The notes under the pieces: generated by a model
What the model saw: the letters and a program-made list of their open reading frames with translations, nothing else
Databases searched by the model: none
Told to the model about the DNA's origin: nothing
Translations under genes and position numbers: made by a program
Part shown: positions 11,462-19,235 of the stretch, in pieces
Position numbering within the stretch: the first letter of the stretch is position 1
Layout of the letters: the number at the start of each line of letters is the position of its first letter
Assembly: GCA_902826155.1 (NCBI GenBank)
Contig: CADEDU010000011.1
Location: 1 to 37,091, forward strand
Reading direction: 5' to 3'
Length of the DNA: 37,091 nt
Source: an uncultured beta proteobacterium
GTDB lineage: Bacteria; Pseudomonadota; Gammaproteobacteria; Burkholderiales; SG8-39

Positions 11462-11478
11462 CGCGGGCTTCGCCCGCG
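11462..11478 (-). promoter_or_regulatory. Hairpin covering the rimM ribosome-binding region
   Basis: CGCGGGC (11462-11468) and GCCCGCG (11472-11478) form a perfect seven-pair GC stem with a three-base loop. On the message it ends eight bases before the rimM ATG at 11453 and leaves only GCGGGACG between stem and start codon. It could limit ribosome access or mark an RNA-processing site between rpsP and rimM. If rimM starts at the TTG at 11507, the hairpin is inside the coding region. Confidence 0.6.
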
Positions 11479-11515
11479 ACACCGGACCCGAGCGCCCGCG
11501 CGCCCAACGGGACCG

Positions 11516-11767
11516 TCAGACCGCCTTGCGCGCGGCCTGCTTGACCAGCCGCGACACGGTCGGCGAAAGCCGCGCGCCGGTGGCGGTCCAGTGCTTCAGC
11601 CGCTCGGCGTTGATGCGCAGCGATTCCCGGCCTTCGGGCGCCTTCGGGTCGTAGAACCCGACGCGCTCGATGAAGCGCCCGTCACGCGCGCGGCGCGAGT
11701 CGGCGACGACGAGATTAAAGAAGGGGCGTTTCTTGGCCCCACCGCGGGCCAGTCGGATAACCACCAT
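11516..11767 (-). CDS. rpsP: 30S ribosomal protein S16
   Basis: Small-subunit assembly protein of 83 aa. It begins [20 protein letters not shown], continues with the family core [14 protein letters not shown] and ends VKQAARKAV. The reading frame stays open upstream, but the ATG at 11767 matches the family start and has AGGA seven bases before it. It is the first gene of the rpsP-rimM-trmD-rplS operon, and a good promoter lies about 100 bases upstream. The length is normal for S16. Confidence 0.97.
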   Translation of the reverse strand: MVVIRLARGGAKKRPFFNLVVADSRRARDGRFIERVGFYDPKAPEGRESLRINAERLKHWTATGARLSPTVSRLVKQAARKAV

Positions 11768-11863
11768 GGGAGCGTCCTGCGCAGGCTGAATGGATCGGAT
11801 GCGAACGGAGCCGGCAACGACGTGGGCTCCGAGTGGAGCACGCTGGCCGGCGAAAAGCCCGCG

Positions 11864-11893
11864 ATTGTAGGGGACGAACCCCCTGATTGGCAA
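11864..11893 (-). promoter_or_regulatory. Predicted promoter of the rpsP operon
   Basis: Read on the minus strand, TTGCCA (11888-11893) and TACAAT (11864-11869) are separated by 18 bases, a good sigma-70 match. The spacer contains GGGG-N5-CCCC. Transcription would start near 11857 and give a leader of roughly 90 bases to rpsP. The ffh stop is 37 bases upstream of the -35 box, so the operon can be transcribed separately from ffh. Confidence 0.6.
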
Positions 11894-11929
11894 GGCAAAA
11901 CCCGAGCGCCGCAGACTGCCGCGAGGGCG

Positions 11930-13282
11930 TCAGCGCATTCCCGGAATGACCCCCTTCATCGAGCGCATGAGCTTCTGCATCCCGCCCTTTTGCATCTGCT
12001 TCATCATCTTCTGGGTCTGCTCGAACTGCGAGAGCAGGCGATTGACCTCCTGCACCTGCACGCCGGCCCCGGTGGCGATGCGGCGCTTGCGCGAGGCCTT
12101 GATCAATTCCGGCTTTCGCCTCTCGTCGGGCGTCATCGAATTGATGATGCCTTCGAGGCGCCGGATCGCCTTGTCGTCGACAGCCTGCGTCTGCTGCGCC
12201 ATCTGGCCGATCGACGCGGGCAGCTTGTCGAGCAGGGCGTTGATGCCGCCCATCTTCTTCATCTGTTGGATCTGGCTCTTGAAGTCCTCCAGATCGAAGC
12301 CTTTGCCCTTCTTGAATTTCTCGGCGAGCTTCTGCGCTTCCTCTTCGTCGACGCCGCGGCGCGCCTCTTCCACCAGCGACAGGATGTCGCCCATGCCCAG
12401 GATCCGCGACGCCATGCGATCGGGGTAGAACGGCTCGAGCCCGGTGAGCTTCTCAGCGACGCCGACGAACTTGATCGGCTTGCCGGTCACGTGACGCACC
12501 GAAAGCGCCGCGCCGCCGCGCGCATCGCCATCGAGCTTGGTGAGCACCACGCCGGTCAGTGCGATCGTGTCGTTGAAGGCCTTGGCGACATTGACCGCGT
12601 CCTGACCCTGCATCGAATCGACCACGAACAGCGTCTCGGCCGGCTTCAGCGCACCGTGCAACGCAGCGATCTCACGCATCATCTCCTCATCGATCGCCAG
12701 GCGCCCCGCGGTGTCGACGATGAGAACCTCGTGGTAGTGCTTCCTGGCGAAATCGAGTGCCGCAAGCGCGATGTCAACCGGCTTCTGCCCCGAAGAAGAC
12801 GGGAACACGTCCACACCCGCCTGCTGGCCGACGGTCGCGAGCTGATCGATAGCCGCGGGCCGGTACACGTCGCACGACACGACCAGCACCTTCTTCTTGC
12901 GCTCCTCGTGAAGATGTTTGGCCAGCTTGCCGGTGGTGGTCGTCTTGCCCGAGCCTTGCAGACCCGCCATCAGGATCACCGCCGGAGGCGTCACCGCGAA
13001 GTTGAGCGCCTCGTTGGCGCCCCCCATCAAGTCGGTGAGCTCGCGATACACCACGCCCACGAACGCCTGACCTGGTGTGAGGCTGCCGATCACCTCCTCG
13101 CCGACCGCTTTATCTTTGACGCGGGCGACGAAATCGCGCACCACCGGCAGCGCGACGTCGGCCTCCAGCAGCGCCACACGCACTTCGCGCAAGGCGTCCT
13201 GGATGTTCGATTCGGTGAGGCGCGCTTCACCGCGGATGGTCTTCATCACCCGCGCCAGGCGCTGAGTCAGGTTGTCGAGCAT
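11930..13282 (-). CDS. ffh: Signal recognition particle protein Ffh
   Basis: GTPase of the signal recognition particle (450 aa), which binds 4.5S RNA and signal sequences of nascent inner-membrane proteins and docks with FtsY. The N domain covers about residues 1-95. The G domain has the P-loop GLQGSGKTTTTGKL from residue 107, DVYRPAAIDQL, DTAGR and TKLDGDARGG. The M domain, from about residue 325, is methionine-rich (MKKMGGINALLDKLP, QMMKQM-like segments) and ends with the glycine-methionine-rich tail. The ribosome-binding site is weak. It is divergent from the YpjD-like gene, a common arrangement. A poor hairpin follows the stop before TTTT, but I do not call it a terminator. Confidence 0.98.
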   Translation of the reverse strand: MLDNLTQRLARVMKTIRGEARLTESNIQDALREVRVALLEADVALPVVRDFVARVKDKAVGEEVIGSLTPGQAFVGVVYRELTDLMGGANEALNFAVTPPAVILMAGLQGSGKTTTTGKLAKHLHEERKKKVLVVSCDVYRPAAIDQLATVGQQAGVDVFPSSSGQKPVDIALAALDFARKHYHEVLIVDTAGRLAIDEEMMREIAALHGALKPAETLFVVDSMQGQDAVNVAKAFNDTIALTGVVLTKLDGDARGGAALSVRHVTGKPIKFVGVAEKLTGLEPFYPDRMASRILGMGDILSLVEEARRGVDEEEAQKLAEKFKKGKGFDLEDFKSQIQQMKKMGGINALLDKLPASIGQMAQQTQAVDDKAIRRLEGIINSMTPDERRKPELIKASRKRRIATGAGVQVQEVNRLLSQFEQTQKMMKQMQKGGMQKLMRSMKGVIPGMR

Positions 13283-13393
13283 GGAGGGATCTCGGATTGG
13301 TACCGCGGCGCAGCGGCCACGGTCAGGAGGAAAGGAGGGAGAGTAACAACCGGCTAAAGCGGCGAAGGAAGCGAGCCGCAGTATCAGGATAGG

Positions 13394-13420
13394 TGGATCA
13401 CGACGGATGGATCACGACGG
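13394..13420. repeat. 13-bp direct repeat upstream of the YpjD-like gene
   Basis: TGGATCACGACGG occurs at 13394-13406 and again at 13408-13420, separated by one base. The repeat lies in the 180-bp gap between divergent ffh and the YpjD-like gene, 43 bases before the latter's start. It could be a paired protein-binding site or a simple duplication. I could not assign clear promoters to either gene in this gap. Confidence 0.85.
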
Positions 13421-13462
13421 GCGAATCAGGATGCGCGAAATCAGGCAGGATAAACTCGACCG

Positions 13463-14287
13463 ATGCGTTCAATTCTAGTCCACGCAATTGCCGGAATTCT
13501 CTACGGAGTGCTGGCGATTCACTTCTGGCGCACCCGTCTGAGGCCTGCGACACGCGCGGATGTGCAGCTTTCCACATGGGAGCGCGGCGTGATCCTGGCC
13601 CCGCTCGCCCTGCACGCCTGGCTCCTCTACGACGGGATCTTCATGCAGTCCGAACTGCGCTTCGGTTTCAGCCAGGCGCTTTCGGTGATGTTATGGCTCG
13701 CAGTACTGATCTACTGGATCGAAAACTGGTCGGTGCGACTGGATTCGATGCTCGCCACGATTCTCGCAAGCGCGGCGGTTTGCGTGGTTCTGCCGGCGAT
13801 CTTCACCGGCTTCTCCGGGCGACCGCACGCCAACACGATCGGCTTTCGCGTGCATCTGATTCTGGCGATGGCGGCCTACAGCCTGTTTACGCTCGCCGCG
13901 TTGCAGGCGTTGTTCATGGCGGTTGTGGAGAAGCGGCTGCATGCGGGCGCGCGTGCCGGACCATTCGTCGCGCTGCCACCGCTGCTTACACTCGAACGCG
14001 TGCTGTTTCGCTTCATCGGCGTCGGCTTCATTTTGCTCACAGCGACGCTGATCACCGGATTCGTCTTCGCCGAACAGGTGTTTGGCCGCGCGTTCCGGTT
14101 CGATCACAAAACGGTGTTCGCGATTGCATCGTGGGTGATCTTCGCGGCGCTCCTGTTCGGTCGCTGGCGCTTCGGTTGGCGCGGTCGCATCGCGATCCGC
14201 TGGATCCTCAGTGGCTTCGCCGCCCTGCTGCTCGCGTACGTAGGCACGCAGTTCGTTCTCGAGGTCGTTCTGCAGCGCGCACGCTAA
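13463..14287 (+). CDS. YpjD-like inner membrane protein, CcsA/cytochrome c assembly family
   Basis: Polytopic membrane protein of 274 aa in the cytochrome c assembly (CcsA/CcmC-like) family, matching the ypjD gene that neighbours ffh in many proteobacteria. About eight hydrophobic segments are visible, starting with ILVHAIAGILYGVLAIHFW and ending GFAALLLAYVGTQFVLEVV. Conserved histidines include FRVHLILAMAAYS and FRFDHKTVF. True CcsA proteins handle haem, but the role of the ypjD branch is not settled, so I do not assign haem transport. A spaced AGGA 12 bases before the ATG is the only ribosome-binding candidate. Confidence 0.85.
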   Translation: MRSILVHAIAGILYGVLAIHFWRTRLRPATRADVQLSTWERGVILAPLALHAWLLYDGIFMQSELRFGFSQALSVMLWLAVLIYWIENWSVRLDSMLATILASAAVCVVLPAIFTGFSGRPHANTIGFRVHLILAMAAYSLFTLAALQALFMAVVEKRLHAGARAGPFVALPPLLTLERVLFRFIGVGFILLTATLITGFVFAEQVFGRAFRFDHKTVFAIASWVIFAALLFGRWRFGWRGRIAIRWILSGFAALLLAYVGTQFVLEVVLQRAR

Positions 14288-14325
14288 GCGGAGCGACTTG
14301 CCGGTTTCGATCGCGAAGAGCCCCG

Positions 14326-14364
14326 CGACCCTGCCTTGACAAGGGTCGAAGGCGCTCGAATACT
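14326..14364 (+). promoter_or_regulatory. Promoter inside an inverted repeat, upstream of the CBS transporter
   Basis: TTGACA, a perfect -35 hexamer, lies at 14336-14341. AATACT at 14359-14364 is a four-of-six -10 match after a 17-base spacer. The inverted repeat CGACCCT (14326-14332) and AGGGTCG (14342-14348) has a nine-base loop that contains the whole -35 box. The arrangement resembles an operator at which a dimeric regulator could compete with RNA polymerase. A start near 14371 leaves a leader of about 23 bases. Confidence 0.55.
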
Positions 14365-14393
14365 GCCCCCACTTTCACCCGCCCGCCCCCACC

Positions 14394-15680
14394 TTGCCAA
14401 GTTTCTCCCTGGCGACGGAACTGATCATCCTCGGCGTGCTGCTGATCGTCTCGGCGGTGTTTTCCATCGCCGAGACCAGCATGATGGCGCTGAACCGATA
14501 TCGGCTCAACGCGATGGTCCGGTTGGGCAACCGCGCAGCGTTGCGCACGCAGGCGCTGCTCGATCGCACCGATCGTCTGCTCGGCGTGATCCTGCTGGGC
14601 AACAACCTGATCAATGCGGCAGCGGCCACGCTCACCGGTGTGATCGCGATCGAATTGTTCGGCGACAACGAGTACGCGCTTGGCATCGGCACCGTCGTCA
14701 TCACCTTCCTGATTCTGGTGTTCTCCGAGATCACGCCGAAAGTCATCGGCGCAGCGTATGCCGAACGCATTGCACTTCCGCTCAGCTACCTGCTCGGGCC
14801 ATTGCTGCGGGCGGTCTACCCGATCGTGTGGTTCGTGAACCTGTTCGTGAACGGCCTGCTGTGGTTGCTGCGCGTCAAGCCCTCTGCCGACGAACCGCAA
14901 AGACTCTCACGCGAAGAGTTGCGCACGCTGGTGCTCGAGCACAGCCGGATCATGCCGAAGAAGCATCAGACGATCCTGCTCAATCTGTTCGACCTCGAGC
15001 GCATCACCGTGCAGGACGTCATGACTCCGCGCGCACAGATCGAGGCGATCGACATGGAGCTGCCAAGTGAAAGAATGGTCGATCAGCTGACCACCAGCCA
15101 TCACACGCGCCTGATCGCGTATCGGGGCGAGCCGTCGAACGTCGTGGGCGTGCTCCATACGCGGCACGCGCTCACGGCGATGCGCGATGGCTCGTTCGAT
15201 CGCGAAACCTTCGAAGAGCTGATCAGCGCCCCGTACTTTGTCCCGGCATCGACCGCCGCCCTGTCGCAGCTGCAATTCTTTCAAGAGAATCGTGAACGCG
15301 TCGCGCTGGTGGTGGACGAGTACGGCGAGTTGCTCGGCCTGGTGACGCTCGAGGACGTGATCGAAGAGATCGTCGGCGAATTCACGACCGTCGCACCGGT
15401 GAAATCCACGGCGTTCAATTGGGATGATCGTGGAGAGGCCATCGTCGAGGGCAGTTCGTCCTTGCGCGAGCTCAACCGCAAGCTGGGCCTGACATTTCCG
15501 GTGGACGGTCCCAAGACGCTGAATGGGTTGATCACCGAATACCTGCAGGACTTGCCTGTTGCCGGCGTCAGCATGCGCATCGGCAACGTGCCGATGGATA
15601 TCCTGCAGACCGAGGATCGCAGCATCAGGACGGTACGGCTGCATCGCCCCAAGAAAGTCACACAGACGCTAGCCACCTGA
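14394..15680 (+). CDS. CorC/HlyC-type transporter with DUF21 and CBS domains (YfjD-like)
   Basis: Membrane protein of 428 aa in the CNNM/CorC family, proposed to transport magnesium or other divalent cations. The DUF21 membrane domain covers roughly residues 1-190 (SAVFSIAETSMMALNRYR, GNNLINAAAATLTG, LVFSEITPKVIG). A CBS pair follows (VQDVMTPRAQIEAID to ALVVDEYGELLGLVTLEDV), then the C-terminal CorC_HlyC domain ending VRLHRPKK. The start is probably the TTG at 14394; no good ribosome-binding site is seen and no better ATG exists near the family N-terminus. A promoter with an embedded inverted repeat precedes it. In relatives a pilB gene often follows; here it does not. Confidence 0.93.
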   Translation: MPSFSLATELIILGVLLIVSAVFSIAETSMMALNRYRLNAMVRLGNRAALRTQALLDRTDRLLGVILLGNNLINAAAATLTGVIAIELFGDNEYALGIGTVVITFLILVFSEITPKVIGAAYAERIALPLSYLLGPLLRAVYPIVWFVNLFVNGLLWLLRVKPSADEPQRLSREELRTLVLEHSRIMPKKHQTILLNLFDLERITVQDVMTPRAQIEAIDMELPSERMVDQLTTSHHTRLIAYRGEPSNVVGVLHTRHALTAMRDGSFDRETFEELISAPYFVPASTAALSQLQFFQENRERVALVVDEYGELLGLVTLEDVIEEIVGEFTTVAPVKSTAFNWDDRGEAIVEGSSSLRELNRKLGLTFPVDGPKTLNGLITEYLQDLPVAGVSMRIGNVPMDILQTEDRSIRTVRLHRPKKVTQTLAT

Positions 15681-15701
15681 GCGCTCGGGCGCTCGAAACA
15701 T

Positions 15702-15743
15702 TCTCGGCTCGATTCCCTTTTGTCTCGGCTCGAATCCCTGGTG
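15702..15743. repeat. 21-bp tandem direct repeat
   Basis: Two copies sit head to tail at 15702-15722 and 15723-15743. Both start TCTCGGCTCGA and differ at three of 21 positions. They begin 22 bases after the CBS transporter stop codon. Confidence 0.9.
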
Positions 15744-15749
15744 GGATTC
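15732..15749. other. Hairpin after the CBS transporter gene
   Basis: GAATCCC (15732-15738), loop TGGT, and GGGATTC (15743-15749) form a perfect seven-pair stem. No T-run follows on either strand, so a terminator role is possible but not shown. Confidence 0.6.
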
Positions 15750-15812
15750 CCGATTCGCGTCTGAGCCGTTCGCGTCGCGATTGCGTCGACGATCGAGTCC
15801 CTGTCCAGGCCA

Positions 15813-15828
15813 CGTGATGGTTATCACG
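15813..15828. promoter_or_regulatory. Inverted repeat, possible operator
   Basis: CGTGAT-GGTT-ATCACG is a perfect six-base inverted repeat with a four-base centre. It lies 272 bases before pilC in an otherwise empty region. A binding site for a dimeric regulator is a guess from symmetry alone. Confidence 0.4.
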
Positions 15829-15935
15829 CGCCTTCCGTAACGCCCGCAGGGCTCGTGCAAAGCGCCCGTTCCTTCGTCAAGAGAATGTTGCAGCGATCGG
15901 GACGCCACACCAAGATCGCTGTTCGTACTTGGATC

Positions 15936-15963
15936 GCGTCACGCGAGCTTCGCGATGTGACGC
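15936..15963. other. Long hairpin upstream of pilC
   Basis: GCGTCAC (15936-15942) pairs with GTGACGC (15957-15963). Inside it GCGA (15943-15946) pairs with TCGC (15950-15953) around a GCT loop, with GAT bulged. The total is 11 pairs. It lies 136 bases before the pilC start and could be a leader structure or a terminator without a T-run. Confidence 0.6.
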
Positions 15964-16099
15964 AATGCACGGAGACCATCCGGCGCGATTGCACCGCACC
16001 CGCTCGGGTTCGCTGGTCGCCGCCGGGGTGGCGATGTTGCTTGAAGCGTCTACCGACGAGCCAAGTGCCCCGAACCTGCGGACAATCGAGGATTCGCTG

Positions 16100-17338
16100 A
16101 TGGCGACCGCCACGCAAGCTGCCAAAAAACCGGTCAAGCAAGTCAACACCGAGAAGCTCTTCGCATACGAAGGGCGCGACCGAACGGGCAAGGCCGTACG
16201 CGGCGAGGTGCGCGCGGCAGGCGAACACGTGGTGAAGACGATGCTGCGCCGGCAGGGCATCACCATCACCAAGCTCAAGGCCCAGAAATCCAAACGCGGC
16301 GGCAAGGTGTCGGAGAAGGACATCGCAGTGTTCACCCGGCAGCTCGCGACGATGATGAAAGCGGGCGTGCCGCTGCTGCAATCGTTCGACATCGTCGGCC
16401 GCGGCCACTCCAACCCGGCGGTGGCGAGTCTGATCATGGCGATTCGCACCGAGGTCGAGACCGGCTCGAATCTGGCCACCGCGTTCGGCAAGCATCCGCT
16501 CTATTTCGATCCGCTGTACTGCAACCTCGTCCAGGCCGGCGAGCAGGCCGGTATCCTGGAAGCGCTGCTGGATCGTCTGGCCACGTACAAGGAAAAGGTG
16601 CTGGCGATCAAATCGAAGATCAAAGGCGCGCTCTTTTATCCGATTGCCGTGCTGGCGGTCGCTTTCCTCGTGACCACCGTCATCATGCTGTGGGTCATTC
16701 CGGCGTTCAAGAGCGTGTTCTCCAGTTTCGGCGCCGACCTGCCCGCCCCGACTGTGGCGGTGATTGCGATGTCCGATTTCATGGTCGGCAACTGGTACAT
16801 CCTCTTCCCGGCAATTGGCATGGCGTTCTGGGGATTCCTGTCGATGTACAAGCGATCGAAGGCCATGCAGATCGGCTTCGATCGCTGGATGTTGAAGATG
16901 CCGGTGTTCGGTGAACTGGTTCGCAAGGGCACGCTCGCGCGTTGGACTCGCACGCTCTCGACGATGTTCGCGGCAGGCGTGCCGCTGGTCGAAGCGCTCA
17001 CCTCGGTCGGCGGCGCTTCGGGCAACTACGTCTACGAGCAAGCCACCAAGAAGATCCAGGGAGAAGTCTCCACCGGTACCAGCCTGACGATGGCGATGGA
17101 ACAATCCGGCGTGTTTCCCAACATGGTGATCCAGATGGTTTCGATCGGCGAGGAATCCGGCGCGCTCGATACGATGCTTGGCAAGGTCGCCGACTTCTTC
17201 GACGAGGAAGTCGACGACGCAGTGAAATCGCTGTCCAGCCTGCTCGAACCGCTCATCATGGTGGTACTCGGTACGTTGATCGGCGGCCTCGTCGTCGCGA
17301 TGTACCTGCCGATCTTCAAACTGGGTTCGGTCGTCTGA
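16100..17338 (+). CDS. pilC: Type IV pilus inner-membrane platform protein PilC
   Basis: Polytopic protein of the GspF/PilC family (412 aa) that forms the inner-membrane platform on which the pilus motor ATPases act. After a lysine- and alanine-rich N-terminus come FAYEGRDRTGKAVRGEV and two T2SF domains. The first has FTRQLATMMKAGVPLLQSFDIV and QAGEQAGILEALLDRLA. The repeated second domain has RTLSTMFAAGVPLVEAL and SIGEESGALDTMLGKVADFF. Membrane helices are visible near AVLAVAFLVTTVIMLWVIPAF and at the C-terminus. I chose the ATG at 16100, with GAGG eight bases upstream. The motor gene pilB, normally directly upstream, is absent here; pilD follows. Confidence 0.96.
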   Translation: MATATQAAKKPVKQVNTEKLFAYEGRDRTGKAVRGEVRAAGEHVVKTMLRRQGITITKLKAQKSKRGGKVSEKDIAVFTRQLATMMKAGVPLLQSFDIVGRGHSNPAVASLIMAIRTEVETGSNLATAFGKHPLYFDPLYCNLVQAGEQAGILEALLDRLATYKEKVLAIKSKIKGALFYPIAVLAVAFLVTTVIMLWVIPAFKSVFSSFGADLPAPTVAVIAMSDFMVGNWYILFPAIGMAFWGFLSMYKRSKAMQIGFDRWMLKMPVFGELVRKGTLARWTRTLSTMFAAGVPLVEALTSVGGASGNYVYEQATKKIQGEVSTGTSLTMAMEQSGVFPNMVIQMVSIGEESGALDTMLGKVADFFDEEVDDAVKSLSSLLEPLIMVVLGTLIGGLVVAMYLPIFKLGSVV

Positions 17339-17445
17339 GTCCGGTTCGCGCTGCACGTCTAGTGCTCTAATAAGCAATCCCGGGGCAGCCGGCCGCAATG
17401 CGCGGTGGCCTGCCCACGCAGTTCCCCTCGATCCGCTCACCCATC

Positions 17446-18309
17446 ATGTCCGACCTCGTCGCGCTGCTCCAGGACAGGACGACCTTCACGATCGTCGCCG
17501 CCGTGGCCGGGCTGACCATCGGCAGCTTCCTCAATGTCGTGATCCATCGTCTGCCGAAGATGATGGAGCGGGAATGGCGCGCGCAGTGCGCCGAACTCAG
17601 CGGACAGGAAATCAAGCAGGAGGGACGGTACAACCTGCTCACGCCGCGCTCGAGCTGTCCGAGCTGCGGACACAAGATCGGAGCGCTTGAAAACATCCCG
17701 GTGCTGTCCTTCGTGCTGCAAGGCGGGAAGTGCGCGGCGTGCAAGGCATCGATCGGCCTGCGTTATCCGCTGGTCGAGATCGTCACTGCGATCGCGTTCG
17801 CCTGTGCGGCGCTGAAGTTCGGGTTCGGTGCGGCGGGCGTCAGCGCAATGGTGCTCCTCGCGGCACTCATCGCATTGACGTTCATCGACTTCGACACCCA
17901 GCTGCTGCCCGATGACATCACGCTGCCGTTGTTGTGGCTCGGCTTGCTGCTCAACATGTACGGCGTATTCGTCGATCTGCAAAGCGCGGTGATCGGTGCC
18001 GTTGGCGGCTACCTGAGCCTGTGGAGCGTGTACTGGCTGTTCAAGCTGGCGACCGGCAAGGACGGCATGGGTTTCGGCGATTTCAAACTGCTGGGCGCGA
18101 TGGGTGCATGGCTCGGCTGGAAAGCCCTGCCGTTCATCATCCTCGCCTCGTCGGTCGTCGGTGCCGTATTCGGCATCGCGCTGATCGTGCTGGCCAAGCG
18201 CGGCCGTGAAGTGCCGATCCCGTTCGGCCCGTATCTGGCTATCGCGGGCGTCATCGCCCTGTTCTTCGGCAACAGTATCGTCGAGTACTATCTGGCGCGG
18301 GCGGTGTAG
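17446..18309 (+). CDS. pilD: Prepilin leader peptidase/N-methyltransferase PilD
   Basis: Bifunctional inner-membrane aspartyl protease (287 aa) that cleaves type IV prepilin and type II pseudopilin leaders and methylates the new N-terminus. After helix one (GSFLNVVIHRLPKMMEREW) the cytoplasmic loop carries the zinc cysteines C71, C74, C96 and C99. The catalytic aspartates are D148 in IDFDTQLLPD and D212 in GMGFGDFKLLGA, the GxGD motif. I prefer the ATG at 17446 because it matches family N-termini; one at 17398 would add 16 residues. It follows pilC after 107 bases without a pilin gene between them. coaE is next. Confidence 0.96.
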   Translation: MSDLVALLQDRTTFTIVAAVAGLTIGSFLNVVIHRLPKMMEREWRAQCAELSGQEIKQEGRYNLLTPRSSCPSCGHKIGALENIPVLSFVLQGGKCAACKASIGLRYPLVEIVTAIAFACAALKFGFGAAGVSAMVLLAALIALTFIDFDTQLLPDDITLPLLWLGLLLNMYGVFVDLQSAVIGAVGGYLSLWSVYWLFKLATGKDGMGFGDFKLLGAMGAWLGWKALPFIILASSVVGAVFGIALIVLAKRGREVPIPFGPYLAIAGVIALFFGNSIVEYYLARAV

Positions 18310-18397
18310 CGACAACGCTTCGCCATCGCGTTTGAGGGATCGGCGTGCCGCGGTGACCGATCCTGCGGATCAGGAACTCGCGCATGACCTCACAAGC

Positions 18398-19018
18398 ATG
18401 ACCTCGGGCAAGCTCGTCGTCGGCCTCACCGGGGGCATCGGCAGTGGCAAGTCGCGTGCCGGCCGCGCGTTTGAAGCGCTCGGCATCACCGTCATCGACG
18501 CAGACGCCATCTCCCGCGCCTTCACCGCGCCCGGTGGTGCGGCCATCGCGGCGATCCGCAGCGGCTTCGGCGACGAATTCATCGACCCTCAAGGCGCCCT
18601 CGATCGCGCCCGGATGCGTGCGCTCGCGTTCAGCGAGCCCGCCGCGAAGCGTCGGCTCGAAGCGATCCTGCACCCGATGGTGCGCGACGAGTCCGATCGG
18701 CAGCTCAGTGCCGCGCGTTCGCCGTACGCAATGCTGATGATCCCGCTGCTGGTCGAGAGCGGCCGCCCGCGCGATCGCTGCAGCTTGATCGTCGTCGTCG
18801 ATTGCCCCGAACCGATGCAAATCGAGCGCGTGGCACGCCGCGACGGGTTGCCGCACGCGCAGATCAAAGCGATCGTTCGTGCTCAGGTTTCCCGCGCGAG
18901 GCGGCTCGCTCACGCTGACCACGTACTCGACAACAGCGCCAGCGAGGCGATGCTCGACGTACAGGTCGCTCATGTTCACCGGGCACTGTCGGCGAACACC
19001 GCGCAACCCGGCGACTGA
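18398..19018 (+). CDS. coaE: Dephospho-CoA kinase
   Basis: Final enzyme of coenzyme A synthesis (206 aa), phosphorylating the 3'-hydroxyl of dephospho-CoA with ATP. The P-loop GLTGGIGSGKS spans residues 9-19. Other family segments are VIDADAISR, LHPMV, MLMIPLLVESG and the lid-region DCPEPMQIERVARRDG. The ATG at 18398 matches the family start; the frame remains open upstream and a GTG at 18353 is an alternative. No close ribosome-binding site is visible. The pilD-coaE-zapD-yacG order is a known proteobacterial arrangement. Confidence 0.96.
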   Translation: MTSGKLVVGLTGGIGSGKSRAGRAFEALGITVIDADAISRAFTAPGGAAIAAIRSGFGDEFIDPQGALDRARMRALAFSEPAAKRRLEAILHPMVRDESDRQLSAARSPYAMLMIPLLVESGRPRDRCSLIVVVDCPEPMQIERVARRDGLPHAQIKAIVRAQVSRARRLAHADHVLDNSASEAMLDVQVAHVHRALSANTAQPGD

Positions 19019-19053
19019 ACTGCCGGGCTTACCGACTGGCATGACCCTGAGCG

Positions 19054-19068
19054 CGTCCGCACCGGACG
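19054..19068. other. Short hairpin after coaE
   Basis: CGTCCG-CAC-CGGACG forms six pairs with a three-base loop, 36 bases after the coaE stop. The palindrome CTTGATCAAG follows at 19074-19083. There is no T-run, so I cannot call it a terminator. Confidence 0.45.
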
Positions 19069-19152
19069 TCAGGCTTGATCAAGGGATCCGGGTCTCGGTT
19101 GTGGTCCACCCCGGGTGTAGACTTCATGTTTTCGTAGGCACCGACACAGACG

Positions 19153-19188
19153 CGGCGCGTCGGCGATCCGCGGCGGGTCGGCGATCCG
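19153..19188. repeat. 18-bp tandem direct repeat upstream of zapD
   Basis: Two copies at 19153-19170 and 19171-19188 agree at 17 of 18 positions; both end GTCGGCGATCCG. They lie 47 bases before the zapD start codon, in a 217-bp gap with no gene. Confidence 0.9.
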
Positions 19189-19235
19189 TTTGAAATCCTG
19201 CTGATCTGCGCGATCCCCCGATCCCCTCCCCTCGA

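Larger units (their letters stand above)
15681..16099. other. Gene-free region between CBS transporter and pilC
   Basis: This 419-bp gap holds no protein gene I can support and no recognisable remnant of pilB. It contains a 21-bp tandem repeat (15702-15743), a seven-pair hairpin overlapping the second repeat copy (15732-15749), a short inverted repeat (15813-15828) and a long hairpin (15936-15963). An open frame leading into pilC from 15929 does not resemble a PilC N-terminus. Confidence 0.75.

Noticed and set aside
11885..11929. Possible ffh terminator before TTTT on the minus strand
   Set aside because: The stem has mismatches and only short paired blocks, too weak to call.
11591..13357. 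Plus-strand open frame of 588 codons opposite ffh and rpsP
   Set aside because: Covers ffh in antisense with H-, R- and L-rich low-information sequence; not supported.
15929..16099. In-frame upstream extension of pilC or remnant of pilB
   Set aside because: The translated segment matches neither a PilC N-terminus nor any PilB motif, and GAGG supports the ATG at 16100.
15824..17440. Minus-strand open frame of 538 codons opposite pilC
   Set aside because: Antisense to pilC, with the usual R-, H- and D-rich shadow composition.
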